From Rapana venosa (Eukaryota; Mollusca; Gastropoda; Neogastropoda; Muricidae), in contig CM054155.1 of NCBI GenBank assembly GCA_028751875.1, positions 13,756,314 to 13,820,313 of the forward strand: a DNA stretch of 64,000 bases, given 5' to 3'. The notes below the pieces were generated by a model that saw nothing but the letters and a program-made list of their open reading frames with translations, was not told the DNA's origin and searched no databases. Below, in pieces: positions 50,110-59,537 of the stretch. Both the position numbers and the translations under genes were made by a program. The number at the start of each line of letters is the position of its first letter. Position 1 is the stretch's first letter.

Positions 50110-51118
50110 CAAACCACACACAATACACCACACACACACACACACAAACCACACGCACACACCAAGAACACACACAACCACAAACCACACACACAAACCA
50201 CCCACCCACACACAACACACTTTCATCCCCCCCTCCCAACCCCCACCCCCATTACAGATTAACCAAGACACTACACTGGAGTTGAACAAACTCAAAAACA
50301 AAATTCACCCATAAAATAAAATATGATTTTTTTTTTTAAATATGGTAAATTCATGCCAACCTGAAAAACTGGAGTTCAGCACTGAATGAACAACGCCACT
50401 CCACAATAAAAACTATACGACTACCACCACCACCACCACCACCACCCACAACCGTGGCTAGCACCGCCACCAGGTTTTTACCTGTGGATAAGACAGCGGT
50501 CGCAGGCGGTCATAGTCCTCTTGGCCGGCGGTGTCCCAAAGGCCCAGGCTAACCGGGATACCGTCCACCATCATGTTGGCCGTGTAGTTGTCAAACCTAC
50601 AACACCCACAAACCTGCTGGTTAACAAAACCTGCCTCTGTACCCGACAAGACTTAAAATTTTGAGTTCTTCATTGTGACACTCCCCCACGAAATGAGTCG
50701 CATTGCACCTGACAAACTTTTCTGTTAGGAGGTATTTTAGACAGGTGGGGGTCAGGTTATCAATGTGAGACAGACAGACAGACAGAGACAGATGGAGAGA
50801 CAGAGAGAGAGAGAGATGTTAGGAATGTATTTGTTTCATTATCCAGACATGTATGCCCTAACACTTTTATATTCACCATACTTGTCAACTCATGGCATGT
50901 TATAATTCAAACATGACAGTTGTTTTAGGTTGCAGGGTACAAACCTATGCAGTATGAACCTACCTAGACAAAAAGTATGCATTAGAATGAACTGTATGAT
51001 GTGACTAAACCTTGCCGTTATTTTTAATAAGACACAATGGGAAGTTCTATTACTATCTATGAGCAAGCACCGGAAAATTTATGTAGGACATACTGTGTGA
51101 TGAAGTATGTTTGCAGTT

Positions 51119-51170
<52 letters not shown>

Positions 51171-51178
51171 TGTGTGTG

Positions 51179-51220
<42 letters not shown>

Positions 51221-51739
51221 TGTGTATGGTGTGGTGTGGTGTGGTGTGGTGTGGTGTTGTGTTGTGTTGTATTTGTTGTATTCCACTTTGTGTGTGTGTG
51301 AAGTCTAATCAAAGTAATATTCACTGCCAAAATATCAAGTTTTATCATTCTTGTTCATCTTGCTCTCACATGGAAAAAAAATGTTGTAAGCAAAACTGCT
51401 TCATAAAGTCCAACTATTATAAAGCATATCAAAATAAAACAATAAAAGATGAAAACGAGAACAACAGCATCAGTTAACTTGTGAGACCAGACAAAATGAA
51501 CAACTTACCTGGACATAAGGAAAAAAAAACAAAAAACAAAGTAAACATCAAATGAATGGACAGGCTGTACATGGCACACACACATACATGCACATTCATC
51601 AGATAAACAGACATATGAATTATACTAATTTATAGGTAACAAGATGACAGATAGTGAACATATTTTGCAACACATGACATAACAGCTGATAAGTATTTAA
51701 ATAATTCTAGAAAAATGAAAAATAGTTTACACTTGTTCC

Positions 51740-51788
<49 letters not shown>

Positions 51789-54700
51789 CTGTGCCTGTGT
51801 CAGTGTATTTGTATCTGTTTCAGATTGTGTGTTTGTTAACTGTGTTTGTGTGTGGTGTACCAGTGTGTGCACATGATTTATGAGTTTTCTACACATGTAG
51901 GTTAGTGTTGTACAAAGCTATGGCTAAGGAAATTACAGTATAAGGAGGAAAGTGAATAGATTTTTGTAAATGTTCATATTAATTATTATGTTAAAAATTT
52001 GGAATAATTTTCAATATCTACAATATTGCCTCATTTACTGTTCAAATTTTACAGCAAGTATTGCCCTGAAACCTTGCATGTAGATCAGATGCAAAAGTGG
52101 CTTCTAAGAGCAATGAAATCATTTAAAAATGTCTGGTCTATGAAGGTTTTAATTTTAAGGCTAAATTTGGTCATGTGAATTTGTTGATTTTAAGCGAAAT
52201 CCATATTGGTGTTGCTACATTTATGTAAATTCACACATTTGTATCCATGGCACCTTTCTATTCATGTCCTTTGGCTTTGTAATAATTTCAGCTTCTAAAC
52301 TCCATACATAAGCTAATTGTAGATGAGGAGCAGGTGTACCTGTTTTTCACAAAATATGTTTAAAAATCACTGAAATCTTTCTTCATAATATTAACTGTTG
52401 AAAATTAGCACTCTAGCATTAAGTTTAAATAATTACAATGTGTTCCCTTTCTATGTAACATTTCATTACAAAATCTATTGTACAACCTGAGATACAATAG
52501 TCAGCCAAAATTGCATACCGAGGCCAGGGTAGACCCCCCCATTAAAATATGTTTTGTATTTGACACAATAGTCAATACACATATGACCACAAAAATGTAT
52601 AAACATGTATTCCTTTATGTACTCAACCAGCATGTAAAGTTTCATAAAGATTGAACATCAGTTGCTAAGGGAAATCTAACATTGAAATTTGAAATTGTGG
52701 TTCAGTTTTCCTTCATTTTCTCAAAATCAGAAAATGGCCGCTAATACTAATAGGATACCACATTCTAAACCCCATATCTCAGAAACTAGACATCCAATTT
52801 GAATGGGGTTTTCACCAGTAGAATTCAAAGTACATTTTGAATCACATAAAACATGAAAAAAGACGGATGGTGAAAAGTGACTCATGTGCTGGAAGATCAT
52901 AAATTATCGTGCAACTTCTTATTCTTTTTCAGTTTTCGTTCCTGGGCTAGAGCTCCGAGGCTAATCAGTGGTGAGATTGTTGTGTATGTGACCGTTTTTG
53001 CCCACCATTAAGATAGCTGCATTCCAACTTTGGAGATGATGTCTAAACACAACACCAGTATGCATGTATTTTATGTCTTGTCCATTCTAACAGGAAATAT
53101 GGCCTACTCTTATGAAAAACAGTATATGTCTTAACCCTAGTGGCGCGGTTCCCGGAATATTCCGGTAAAGGCGGGTCTAGGCTGTGTGGCGGATCCCGGA
53201 ATATTCCGGGATGACGTGGGTGGTCATAGTTGAAAGCTTACTTTCGCTTTCAAAGGTCAGCCAATGAATGTTAAGGCCGTTGTAGGCCCGCAGAAAGGGG
53301 TGAAGGTCGTTTGACACACACAAGCAACGAAGAATCTGATTGGTTAAGAGTGTATTTTAAAATTTTTTCGGACCAGCTGAGATGGTCTTCAACAAAAATG
53401 GCGGCCAGTGTTTGCACTAGAATTTCTTCAAGCGTTTTTCGAGCTTTTTTACAAAATTGACAGCGAGGAGGAGTTTTAGAGGCTGGATTTGGTTGAAATA
53501 AACAATGAGAGAGACGATGAGGTAAGGATTGTGGAATATTTTTGAAAAACTTGGTAAAAATCGATCGCGATCGGACTGAATCGAGCGGTGCTAGTTTTGC
53601 TGGATGGACTTCTTCGCTACTCGGCGATTTCGACGTCACAGATTGTTTTACTTTATTTTGACACAACGAGGCTTCGAAATAACTGTTGTTGAGTCAAATC
53701 GCTATGCTGCTGAGTACTTTGCATCACATGAAATCAAGCGATCTTTGTATTTTTGTCATAGAAAGCTACCACTTCGCACATTCCGCCATGACGGTCGCGA
53801 TGGCGTCGATCCTGTCGCTGAACTTTTCCGAGTATTTGGTGACCGATAAAGCGATACAAACTCCTTATTTTTTTAAAACTAATGTCAAGAAATAGTGTTT
53901 ACCTAATCATGACATTTATGCACCGCAAGAACTTTGCTTATCGTGTTAAAATCGATCCGGGGCCCTGACAGTGGAACAGTGATCGGTAGTGCGCACACGA
54001 TTTTTTTTTTTGGATTTTTTTTTACATAATCATAAACACTACACACTATTAATAAATTATACTCATTTAAAAGCATATTATCTCTTCTTTCCAGTGATTT
54101 ATAGCTTAACACATTTAATTCAGTTTTATATATCAATATCAAGGGTTGTTTGAGCCCACCCTGCTCCAAAACAATGCTAGCCAATGTTAATTCAGCCAAT
54201 AGAAGTGAGGCTTGTTGCCGTCTATTTAGCGCTACTAGGGTTAACATGAAATGATGTATGCAAAATATCCTGCATGCATTCGCACACAGGACCTCAATTT
54301 ATCGTCTCATCTGAAAAACTTTCAGGGGAGTGGAGTCAGTACTGCTGCTAACTCAAGGGGAAAAATCCCCTTGGACCGGCGTCTCGGTAGTGGCTTCAAG
54401 TTCAACACAGGCTGACAAACTACTAAGCGCAACACTTCAACCACTAAGCTATCCCGCTTCCCTCCCACCACCCCTGTTGCAGTGGATAATCTTGCAAGCA
54501 CTGTAGCACTAGCAGCCTTCCAGCATAACTTGAGCACAATCTCTACATTCAAAAATGTAAAACAAAGAGACATTCTATTTCAGGTTTTTTTTAAAAATTC
54601 ATAATAAATTTCCATGATCCTGGTTGATTTTATCTGGTTACAACCCTTGCCGTCAGCGCCTGGGCTTTATCACAGTTCTTGATTAAACCATTGACGCTGG

Positions 54701-55510
54701 GGGCAACAGCAAGGTGAGAGGCTGTATGACCAGTGGCTTTCCCACTCATGGAATTCCACTTTACAGCTTAGTCTTTAGTGATCGACTATGACTCTCTGAC
54801 TAATAATAATAATAATAATAATGTATGGAATTTATATAGCGCTGAATCTTGTAAAGCAACAAATCAACTAGGAGGCTTGACTCGCACAGTCCTTATGTGC
54901 TGCAGCCTTGGGGGCTGGTTGGCCTTTGGAGAACATCTCCAACGCTGACTGTCCTTATGCCCACTTGGCCGAGAGAGTGGGGATGTGCTGTGGGCAAGGC
55001 ATCTCCACTATAATCAAATTTCTGCCCAGTTTCCAAAACAGCAGCTGCCTCCTCTGCTGTTTTGGCGGTCATCGTCGGACACGACGGACAAACATACATT
55101 GTATCACAGATGAGATATATTACGTATCCCTTGAAATTTAAATAAAAATGTTTAAAGCTGTCTGCTGCTGGAAAAGCTGAATTCATAAAAATTAAAACAC
55201 AACAAAAATCAAGTCAACAGCCTATAAAATACTTTTATAGCTCTGTAAGCTGTGGCCCTACTCTAGTCTAATTGATGATAATAATACATCCATGGAATTC
55301 ATACAGCACTACGTGATACATCTTGTGAGAGATAATCATTCTATCGATCACAACAGAAAGCATTAATTATAAATGTAAACACTAAAACACTTACACAGTG
55401 GGAACATATTCCCCAGGGAAGCTGTCCGTGGTGTAAGAAATAAGCATACATGTTTTGCCGACACTGCCATCGCCCACAACAACACATTTGATTGGTCGGC
55501 CTTGTGCCAT
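42498..55510 (-). CDS. Mtl: Mig-2/Mtl-type Rho-family GTPase (Rac/RhoG-like)
   Basis: Join of complement 55395-55510, 50482-50596, 49694-49811, 45089-45249 and 42498-42575; 195 residues, all junctions GT-AG and in phase. It is a membrane-anchored GTP switch that, by family knowledge, controls actin, cell migration and axon guidance. Seen: P-loop GDGSVGKT (13-20), switch I with Thr38 in YVPTVFDNY, DTAGQ (60-64), TKID (118-121), ECSAL (159-163), a basic stretch VRRKQHK (185-191) and C-terminal CTVL, a CAAX box predicted to be geranylgeranylated because it ends in Leu. The Gly (15) and Gln (64) needed for GTP hydrolysis are present. The N-terminus [12 protein letters not shown] with [15 protein letters not shown] resembles fly Mtl and worm MIG-2 more than Rac1. 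Length matches the family. Confidence 0.93.
42571..42690 (-). repeat. Tandem copies of the Mtl exon 5 splice acceptor
   Basis: The 50-bp unit aacacctgaaaaggaaatca, ttacaagtcgttatcagtac, ttatacatg repeats from the true acceptor. Decoy acceptor 1 (AG 42628-42629) is preceded by the same TTTCC pyrimidine tract; decoy 2 lies near 42680 and differs slightly (AG|GGGTTTG). Confidence 0.85.
42720..43570. repeat. Minisatellite, about 57-61 bp unit, about 14 copies
   Basis: Unit: aatggtttatcaacacagaa, aaaaggtaatgattgttat, atcatcagtactatc. It lies in the last Mtl intron, next to the acceptor duplication, and shares ttatcagtac with it. Confidence 0.92.
43810..44518. mobile_element. piggyBac-type TTAA element, copy 1 (709 bp)
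   Basis: Flanked by TTAA at 43806-43809 and 44519-44522. Ends CCACTAGACTGCCC and GGGCAGTTAAGAGG form imperfect inverted repeats (11 of 14). Homologous along its length to 48792-49513. No intact transposase, so non-autonomous. In the last Mtl intron. Confidence 0.82.
44571..44940 (+). repeat. SINE-A with duplicated tail
   Basis: tRNA-like start (tagtggttagaacattgcgc, gagttcgactcccg), full body, then gtgcttattgcattagcc and its flanks (48 bp) present twice at 44830-44925. A (CA)n follows at 44958-44999. Confidence 0.82.
45089..45249 (-). CDS. Mtl: Mtl coding exon 4 (TKID and ECSAL motifs)
   Basis: The acceptor is GTTCTTTGCAG|GT and the donor is CAG|GTATGTG. Encodes residues 117-170: TKID (guanine specificity), the Rho-family insert helix region, and ECSAL, ending RGLKQ. 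Reading through the donor would add an unrelated tail, so the splice is needed. Confidence 0.95.
45262..46010. other. Mtl intron, T/G-rich
   Basis: TTG-rich 45310-45460 and (CCAA)n-like 45575-45640. No gene. Confidence 0.4.
46016..46196. repeat. 35-bp tandem repeat, 5 copies
   Basis: aaagctaaaatcactgtgac and acctgcctacctctc repeat almost perfectly. Confidence 0.95.
46372..46630 (+). repeat. CA and GA microsatellites
   Basis: (CA)n 46375-46434, then (GA)n 46491-46630. Confidence 0.92.
46631..47220. other. Mtl intron, nothing recognised
   Basis: No gene or clear repeat. Confidence 0.35.
47337..48224. repeat. Dispersed repeat R, copy 1, interrupted by SINE-D
   Basis: Target duplication TAGACCTCAA (47327-47336) and TAGACGTCAA (48225-48234). 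The R sequence (acgctgggggcaacagcaa, gagaggctgtatgaccagtg, acttggccgagagagtgggg, cagcagctgcctcctctgct) continues on both sides of the SINE. Second copy at 54650-55100. Confidence 0.8.
47656..48136 (-). repeat. tRNA-derived SINE-D, full length, inside repeat R
   Basis: On the minus strand: A box GGTGGTCTAGAGGTAACGC, B box GGCGGTTCGTACCCC, body, and a 3' tail CAGCGCTATATAAATTCCAT with (ATT)n, shared with the LINE at 8435-9059. CAATTT duplications at 47650-47655 and 48137-48142. Confidence 0.85.
48792..49513. mobile_element. piggyBac-type TTAA element, copy 2 (722 bp)
   Basis: TTAA at 48788-48791 and 49514-49517. Inner inverted repeats TGCACCCTATATGCC (48834-48848) and GGCATATAGGGTGCA (49477-49491). 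Near its left end are two palindromes, CCCCGGAAATTTTCCGGGG (48808-48826) and a second at about 48853. Non-autonomous. In Mtl intron 3. Confidence 0.87.
49530..49690 (+). repeat. Imperfect CA-rich tract
   Basis: CA blocks with cacgtgcatg palindromes at about 49588 and 49610, ending 4 bp before the Mtl exon 3 donor. Confidence 0.75.
49694..49811 (-). CDS. Mtl: Mtl coding exon 3
   Basis: Starts in phase 0 with [16 protein letters not shown] and runs to DAPVIVV plus the first base of Gly117. The acceptor is TGGTTTCAG and the donor is G|GTGAGTGG. Encodes the central beta strands and the following helix of the G domain. Confidence 0.95.
50008..50216 (+). repeat. (CA)n with CCACA
   Basis: About 200 bp in the 670-bp intron between Mtl exons 2 and 3. 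Confidence 0.93.
50482..50596 (-). CDS. Mtl: Mtl coding exon 2 (switch I end to switch II)
   Basis: Begins with G completing Val39, then [17 protein letters not shown] and [18 protein letters not shown], residues 39-77. The acceptor is TTGTAG|G and the donor is CAG|GTAAAAA. Exon 3 of vertebrate Rac genes covers a similar block by general knowledge. Confidence 0.95.
51121..51295 (+). repeat. (GT)n with TGGTG variants
   Basis: Long GT tract, then GTGGT units. Confidence 0.95.
51741..51792 (+). repeat. (GT)n
   Basis: About 21 units. Confidence 0.95.
53098..53134 (-). repeat. SINE-A, 3' side of a copy split by a TTAA element
   Basis: tatggcctactcttatgaaa matches the SINE-A body, ending at TTAA 53131-53134. 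It resumes at 54241. Confidence 0.75.
53135..54240 (+). mobile_element. Degenerate piggyBac element (1106 bp) with transposase remnant
   Basis: TTAA at 53131-53134 and 54241-54244. Terminal inverted repeats CCCTAGTGGCGC and GCGCTACTAGGG (11 of 12), starting CCCTAG as in known piggyBac ends. Subterminal palindromes at 53152-53165 and 53193-53212. Plus-strand frames read [20 protein letters not shown], like the piggyBac IVEETNRYA motif, then in another frame [15 protein letters not shown], like the family's DYWSxD...TPxF block. So it is a truncated, frameshifted transposase N-terminal part; no DDD catalytic region is seen. Confidence 0.82.
54241..54465 (-). repeat. SINE-A, 5' side of the split copy
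   Basis: Continues the SINE (cattcgcacacaggacctc, tttatcgtctcatctgaaa, ggggagtggagtcagtactg) to a decayed tRNA-like head (ccactaagctatcccgc). Confidence 0.75.
54650..55100. repeat. Dispersed repeat R, copy 2
   Basis: Uninterrupted by SINE-D, it shows the empty site (ctgcccagtttccaaaaca). It carries instead a 64-bp 5'-truncated SINE-D/LINE tail at 54803-54866 with ACTA duplications. Confidence 0.82.
54803..54866 (-). mobile_element. 5'-truncated LINE/SINE-D tail insertion
   Basis: (ATT)n plus GCGCTATATAAATTCCATAC on the minus strand; ACTA at 54799-54802 and 54867-54870. Confidence 0.75.
55395..55510 (-). CDS. Mtl: Mtl coding exon 1 (start, P-loop, switch I)
   Basis: Encodes residues 1-38 plus two bases of Val39; the donor is GT|GTAAGTG. 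The ATG at 55510 has a good context (gaaATGG) and gives MAQGRPIKC, like fly Mtl. An earlier in-frame ATG at 55519 would add MTE, but its context is weaker (tccATGA). An in-frame TGA lies further upstream, inside the 5'UTR of the same exon. Carries GDGSVGKT and [13 protein letters not shown]. Confidence 0.93.
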
Positions 55511-55622
55511 TTCCGTCATGGAGATGTCTGCGCAGTGTTTGCCAAAATATACTGGAATCTGTTCGTAGTCTGAACACCTGAGGTGGAGGAGGATCGTGGA
55601 TCACCTGTGCCTGATGCAGTGA
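55511..55622 (-). other. 5'UTR part of Mtl coding exon 1
   Basis: On the minus strand TTTCTTTTTTGCAG ends at 55623, a strong acceptor, so this exon probably starts at 55622 and at least one non-coding exon lies upstream. An in-frame TGA closes the frame before the first ATG. Confidence 0.6.
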
Positions 55623-55868
55623 CTGCAAAAAAGAAACATGTAGCATAGTTGTAAGGAAGGGGAAGATCAGTAGTAATCTAGCACTGGTAGAAGTACAATT
55701 TAACATACATAATTTGTGCAAACAATATTGCACTTGTAAAACAATAGTGTGACATTACTCATTTATTCAATTATTGTCATTTATACTGTATAGTGTATAC
55801 ATTTTTGTAAAAACTTCATTATAACAATAAATTTTCACTTAGAACTAAGATTTTCTCTGAGTTTCTGT

Positions 55869-55883
55869 AAAAAAAAAAAAAAA

Positions 55884-55960
<77 letters not shown>
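55869..55960 (+). repeat. A15 then G77 homopolymer
   Basis: A-run 55869-55883 followed by an uninterrupted G-run 55884-55960, 250 bp upstream of the Mtl first coding exon. Confidence 0.95.
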
Positions 55961-55961
<1 letters not shown>

Positions 55962-56420
55962 GTTTTGTGTGTTTTTTAAAGAAGTGAAGGGGGGGTGGGG
56001 AGCAATGGCAGTTTTTAGCAAGCAAATACATCATGGGGAAACACTTGTATTTAAGATTTTAACATGCAAAATTATAAAATAGCAAACACAATCAACACAT
56101 TGTCTGGTACAAGAGAGCAAAGAACACAGATTACAAGTTCTACATTTATAACAATTCCAGTTAGAAAGATTAAAAATAAAATGTTATGAAAAATCATCAA
56201 ATCAAACATGAAAACTCAACTTTTCCCTTGAGTTGACTACTTTTAAGAGGAATCAGGGAATACTGTGCAGAATTTTTTTTTTACGCAGTTTGTCTCAAGC
56301 AAAATGAAACACTTCAAACAGGCACAGCCCATCCCTCTCTAGGTGGCACAATGCATTATAATTTTACTTTTTAAAAAACCTAACTACTTTACTCTTTAGC
56401 CTCTCAGTCCCTCTCTCACT
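55961..56420. other. Upstream Mtl region, nothing recognised
   Basis: AT-rich. No exon identified. Confidence 0.35.
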
Positions 56421-56423
56421 TTG

Positions 56424-56728
56424 CCTAAGGCAAAAAGCCTACATTGGATACTTTTAAATCCAGCCTCAAGACACACTTATTTCCGACCTAGTATCTTCCC
56501 CCATAGCTACATCTTTTATCTGCTCCTAGTTTCAAGAAACTCCCTGCCTAACAGTGCGTGCGTGCGTGCGTGCGTGCATGCGTGCGTGTGTGTGCGTGCG
56601 TGTATGTGTCAAAGTTTCATTTTCAGTTGGTACAGTGTATGTGTGTGTGTGTGTGCATGTGCGTGTGTAAGTATACATTTAGTGATTTACGTGTGTGTGT
56701 GTATGTGTGTACACTGTGTGTGTCACTC

Positions 56729-56772
<44 letters not shown>

Positions 56773-57022
56773 GTGTGTGTTGTGTGTCACATGTGTTGTG
56801 TGAGTTGTGTGTATGCATGCATGTGTTTGTGCATTGCATGAATGCATGCATTTGTGCATGCATGCATGAGTGTGTCCATGTGTGTATATGTGTGTGTCTA
56901 AATTTGAAATCTGTTACTATTGTGAATGGTTGCATATGTAATAATGATTTGAATGCGACCGCTTTGATCTTTTTGCTTTACAAATTTCAACGCTCTATAA
57001 ATGCGATATTTTATTATTATCA
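56424..57022 (+). mobile_element. Second copy of the CR1/L2-like LINE 3' end
   Basis: aaatccagcctcaagacaca and ttatttccgacct match the first copy (LINE ORF end, here frameshifted), then an expanded GT/GCGT/CATG microsatellite (56553-56900), gtctaaatttgaaatctgtt, and the tail caacgctctataaatgcgat with ATT repeats. Confidence 0.8.
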
Positions 57023-57532
57023 TAATTAAAGTAAAGTTGATAGTTATTATACTATTCAAACTAGTAAATCACTGTCAATCTCAATGTCTTCAACTTCAGA
57101 GAACTGACATAACATCATGAAGACAAAAACTGGTCAATATGAAGTGTACAATCATACTGAGGAAGTCAGTCTGCCTCACTTAACAATGCATCAGCATTCA
57201 ATTTCAAGTTGAAAATTCTAATGAATGCCCAGACACATAATCTAAACCATCAAGATCAACACATATTAGCAGACCTGTATGAATAATTGTGTTTGCAACT
57301 GAAATGACATCATCATGGAAGAGCATTTGTTTTTTACCTTGTACAGTTGTAGCCTACACTTGTCAGTGTCACTAGTGTCAGACAAAGTTTGCAGCAGTTT
57401 TTAAGCCAAAATTTTTTCACGACAGAATATTTTGGAGGAGAGTTGCACTTCACATCACGTTTAAGCCAAAGTGCTAGATTCCACAACTTAACACAAACAC
57501 AGCCAGCTACTTCAATGCAAGCCTGATGAGCT
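57023..57532. other. Upstream Mtl region, nothing recognised
   Basis: AT-rich. May contain untranslated exons that cannot be defined. Confidence 0.35.
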
Positions 57533-57540
57533 CCCCCCCC

Positions 57541-57610
<70 letters not shown>
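57533..57610 (+). repeat. C8-A-C69 homopolymer
   Basis: C-run 57542-57610 without interruption; on the minus strand a G-run in the likely Mtl 5' region. Confidence 0.95.
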
Positions 57611-58379
57611 TTCCGCAACTGCCCACCCCTACCCTAACACAAGCAAACAAGTGACTTGCTTTTGATTCTGTCAGTAGAATCCTTCAGATACACACACAAA
57701 ATTACACCAAGTGAATGTGGAAAATTATACTGTCAAACTCATTCAAAAGCAAAGGAAGAAAAATTAACCTAGTAACAAGCAAAATAACCCAAAATGGATG
57801 ACTCATGACAAACATTGAAAGATCTCCAGACACTCCAACTAGTTATCTATCGTTATGAAAGTTTGGATAAATGCTGCAAACACTGGTTTGGCATAACAGC
57901 CTTGTTTAGAACACCAGATCATGACCAACATGATAAAGGCATGTCACAATAACATAAAACGTCAACATGACTGAAAATTTATGTGTAATAAATATGATTA
58001 AAGCAACCAGACTGTTCGTAACACAAATCCGGCATGTAGATATTTTGCTTTTAGTAATCTTCATTCCGAAACATAATGATCAGATTAACCACCTTGCAAG
58101 TGTGGTAACAAGCTCCTTTTATTCAAAACTTTAGATATTCTACCCCCACCCTTCCCTTATCATTAGATTCATGGGCTGGGCTATTCGCAACTTGCACAAG
58201 CAACTGACATGCCAAGTACGTTTGCCACAAAAACAAGATAACACAGCCAGCTTTGCATGCAAAATCTAGATAATTAAGAAAACAAACCGCCGTTTTAACT
58301 TGACAATCTCCGTTTGTTTCCACTGTTTGAAAAATCCATACACGCAAAGATTGTCTGTCTGCATCAGAGTGGCAAACAA
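57611..58379. other. Probable Mtl leader/intron region
   Basis: No coding signature. Lies between the promoter-like cluster and the coding exon. Confidence 0.35.
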
Positions 58380-58460
58380 GCAGCCATATTAGCTTTTTGT
58401 TCTACCAATCAGGGTGTGAGTCACACAGCCCGAGCTTTATCTCCCTTGGTAAGATAGCCG
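58380..58460 (-). promoter_or_regulatory. Promoter-like cluster upstream of Mtl
   Basis: Within about 60 bp are an AP-1 consensus TGAGTCA (in gtgtgagtcacac), a CCAAT box (ctaccaatcag on the + strand) and, on the minus strand, AATATGGCTGC, close to the YY1 core ATGGC often found at start sites. It is 2.8 kb upstream of the coding exon and could hold the transcription start. Inference only. Confidence 0.35.
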
Positions 58461-58672
58461 GTGCTTCAGTAAAAAAAACCAGTTCCCTGTTATCGATTCC
58501 GCTGTTACTAATTCCTCTCTATGGCTGGTCTTTGTGCGACTTTAAACAATTTTTATCATCATTAAAAAGTATCCATAGCTTGTTCTTCCAAACGATCTGT
58601 AGGCAATACAAATAAGATACGGAATATGAAAAAGGGCATCGGTTTCAGGAAGCATTGAGAACTGATGTATGG

Positions 58673-58822
58673 CGTGTGTGTGTGTGTGTGTGTGTGAAAG
58701 TGCCAGTCGCACCGATTTCTGAAGGCCGAGAGTCATCCTTTGATTTAGGCCTACTGTGTTACACTCCTGGTGCATCAAAACCTAAATATCTCCTTTTTAT
58801 ATAGAAGTGTGTGTGTGTGTGT
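58673..58822 (+). repeat. Short GT microsatellites
   Basis: (GT)n at 58674-58697 and 58807-58822. Confidence 0.85.
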
Positions 58823-58829
58823 ACTTTTA

Positions 58830-59104
58830 TTTCGAGGATAACAGCATCCTGTCCCCTTCTGTATGCGGTTTTGTAAAATTTATCATCCCTTCCCACAGGC
58901 ACACAATGGCATACTCTTCCGGGAAGTGGAACAGGTCTTAACGTGTGCGCAAGATGTTCTCTGTGTGTTCGCACATGGGACCTTGGTGTATAGTCTCATC
59001 CGAAGGACTTGATGGGGGGGGGGGGGGGGGGGGGGGGGGGGGAGTTAACCCCAGTCGGGAAAATCCCCTTGAACGGGATTCGAACCCGGGTCAGCAGATC
59101 ACGA
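58830..59104 (-). repeat. SINE-A with G29
   Basis: tcgaggataacagcatcct tail, gcacacaatggcatactctt body, and B box GGGTTCGAATCCCG on the minus strand. The G4 found in other copies is 29 G here (59014-59042). Confidence 0.82.
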
Positions 59105-59494
59105 AGGGGTGTGTGTGTAACGAATATCTTGTGGGGCAACTAATACACCTTTTGTTTCTTTTCATTTGCCTGTTGTATTCGTAGTTCGAGTGCGTGTTTA
59201 TTTGAAGACACCAAGGCTTACTGAAAATAATGTTTAAGTTTGAGACTGCAGCGAGAGAGAGAGAGAGAGAGAGAGGGGCCCTTTGTCCGTCACCATTGCA
59301 TGATTTGGGTATCTTCTTCTCGGTTGATTTTCTCCCAAAGCCGTCACAAGTCAGAATGAACTTTGCATTGGCCTATGCTAGGCTATCACAAGTTTGTTAT
59401 AGATCATTATTATTCCAGCGGTTGCTGCCAGACCAGCAGCTGTGTGTGGTATTTTCTGTGTGTATGACTGAGCAAATTCAGCACACTTGTGTGT

Positions 59495-59537
<43 letters not shown>

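Larger units (their letters stand above)
50600..53095. other. Mtl intron 1, proximal part
   Basis: Holds (GT)n at 51121-51295 and 51741-51790. The rest is AT-rich with no recognised gene. Confidence 0.45.

Noticed and set aside
55341..55733. 130-codon minus-strand frame over the first Mtl exon
   Set aside because: Wrong frame; the GTPase is in the neighbouring frame and is spliced at 55395.
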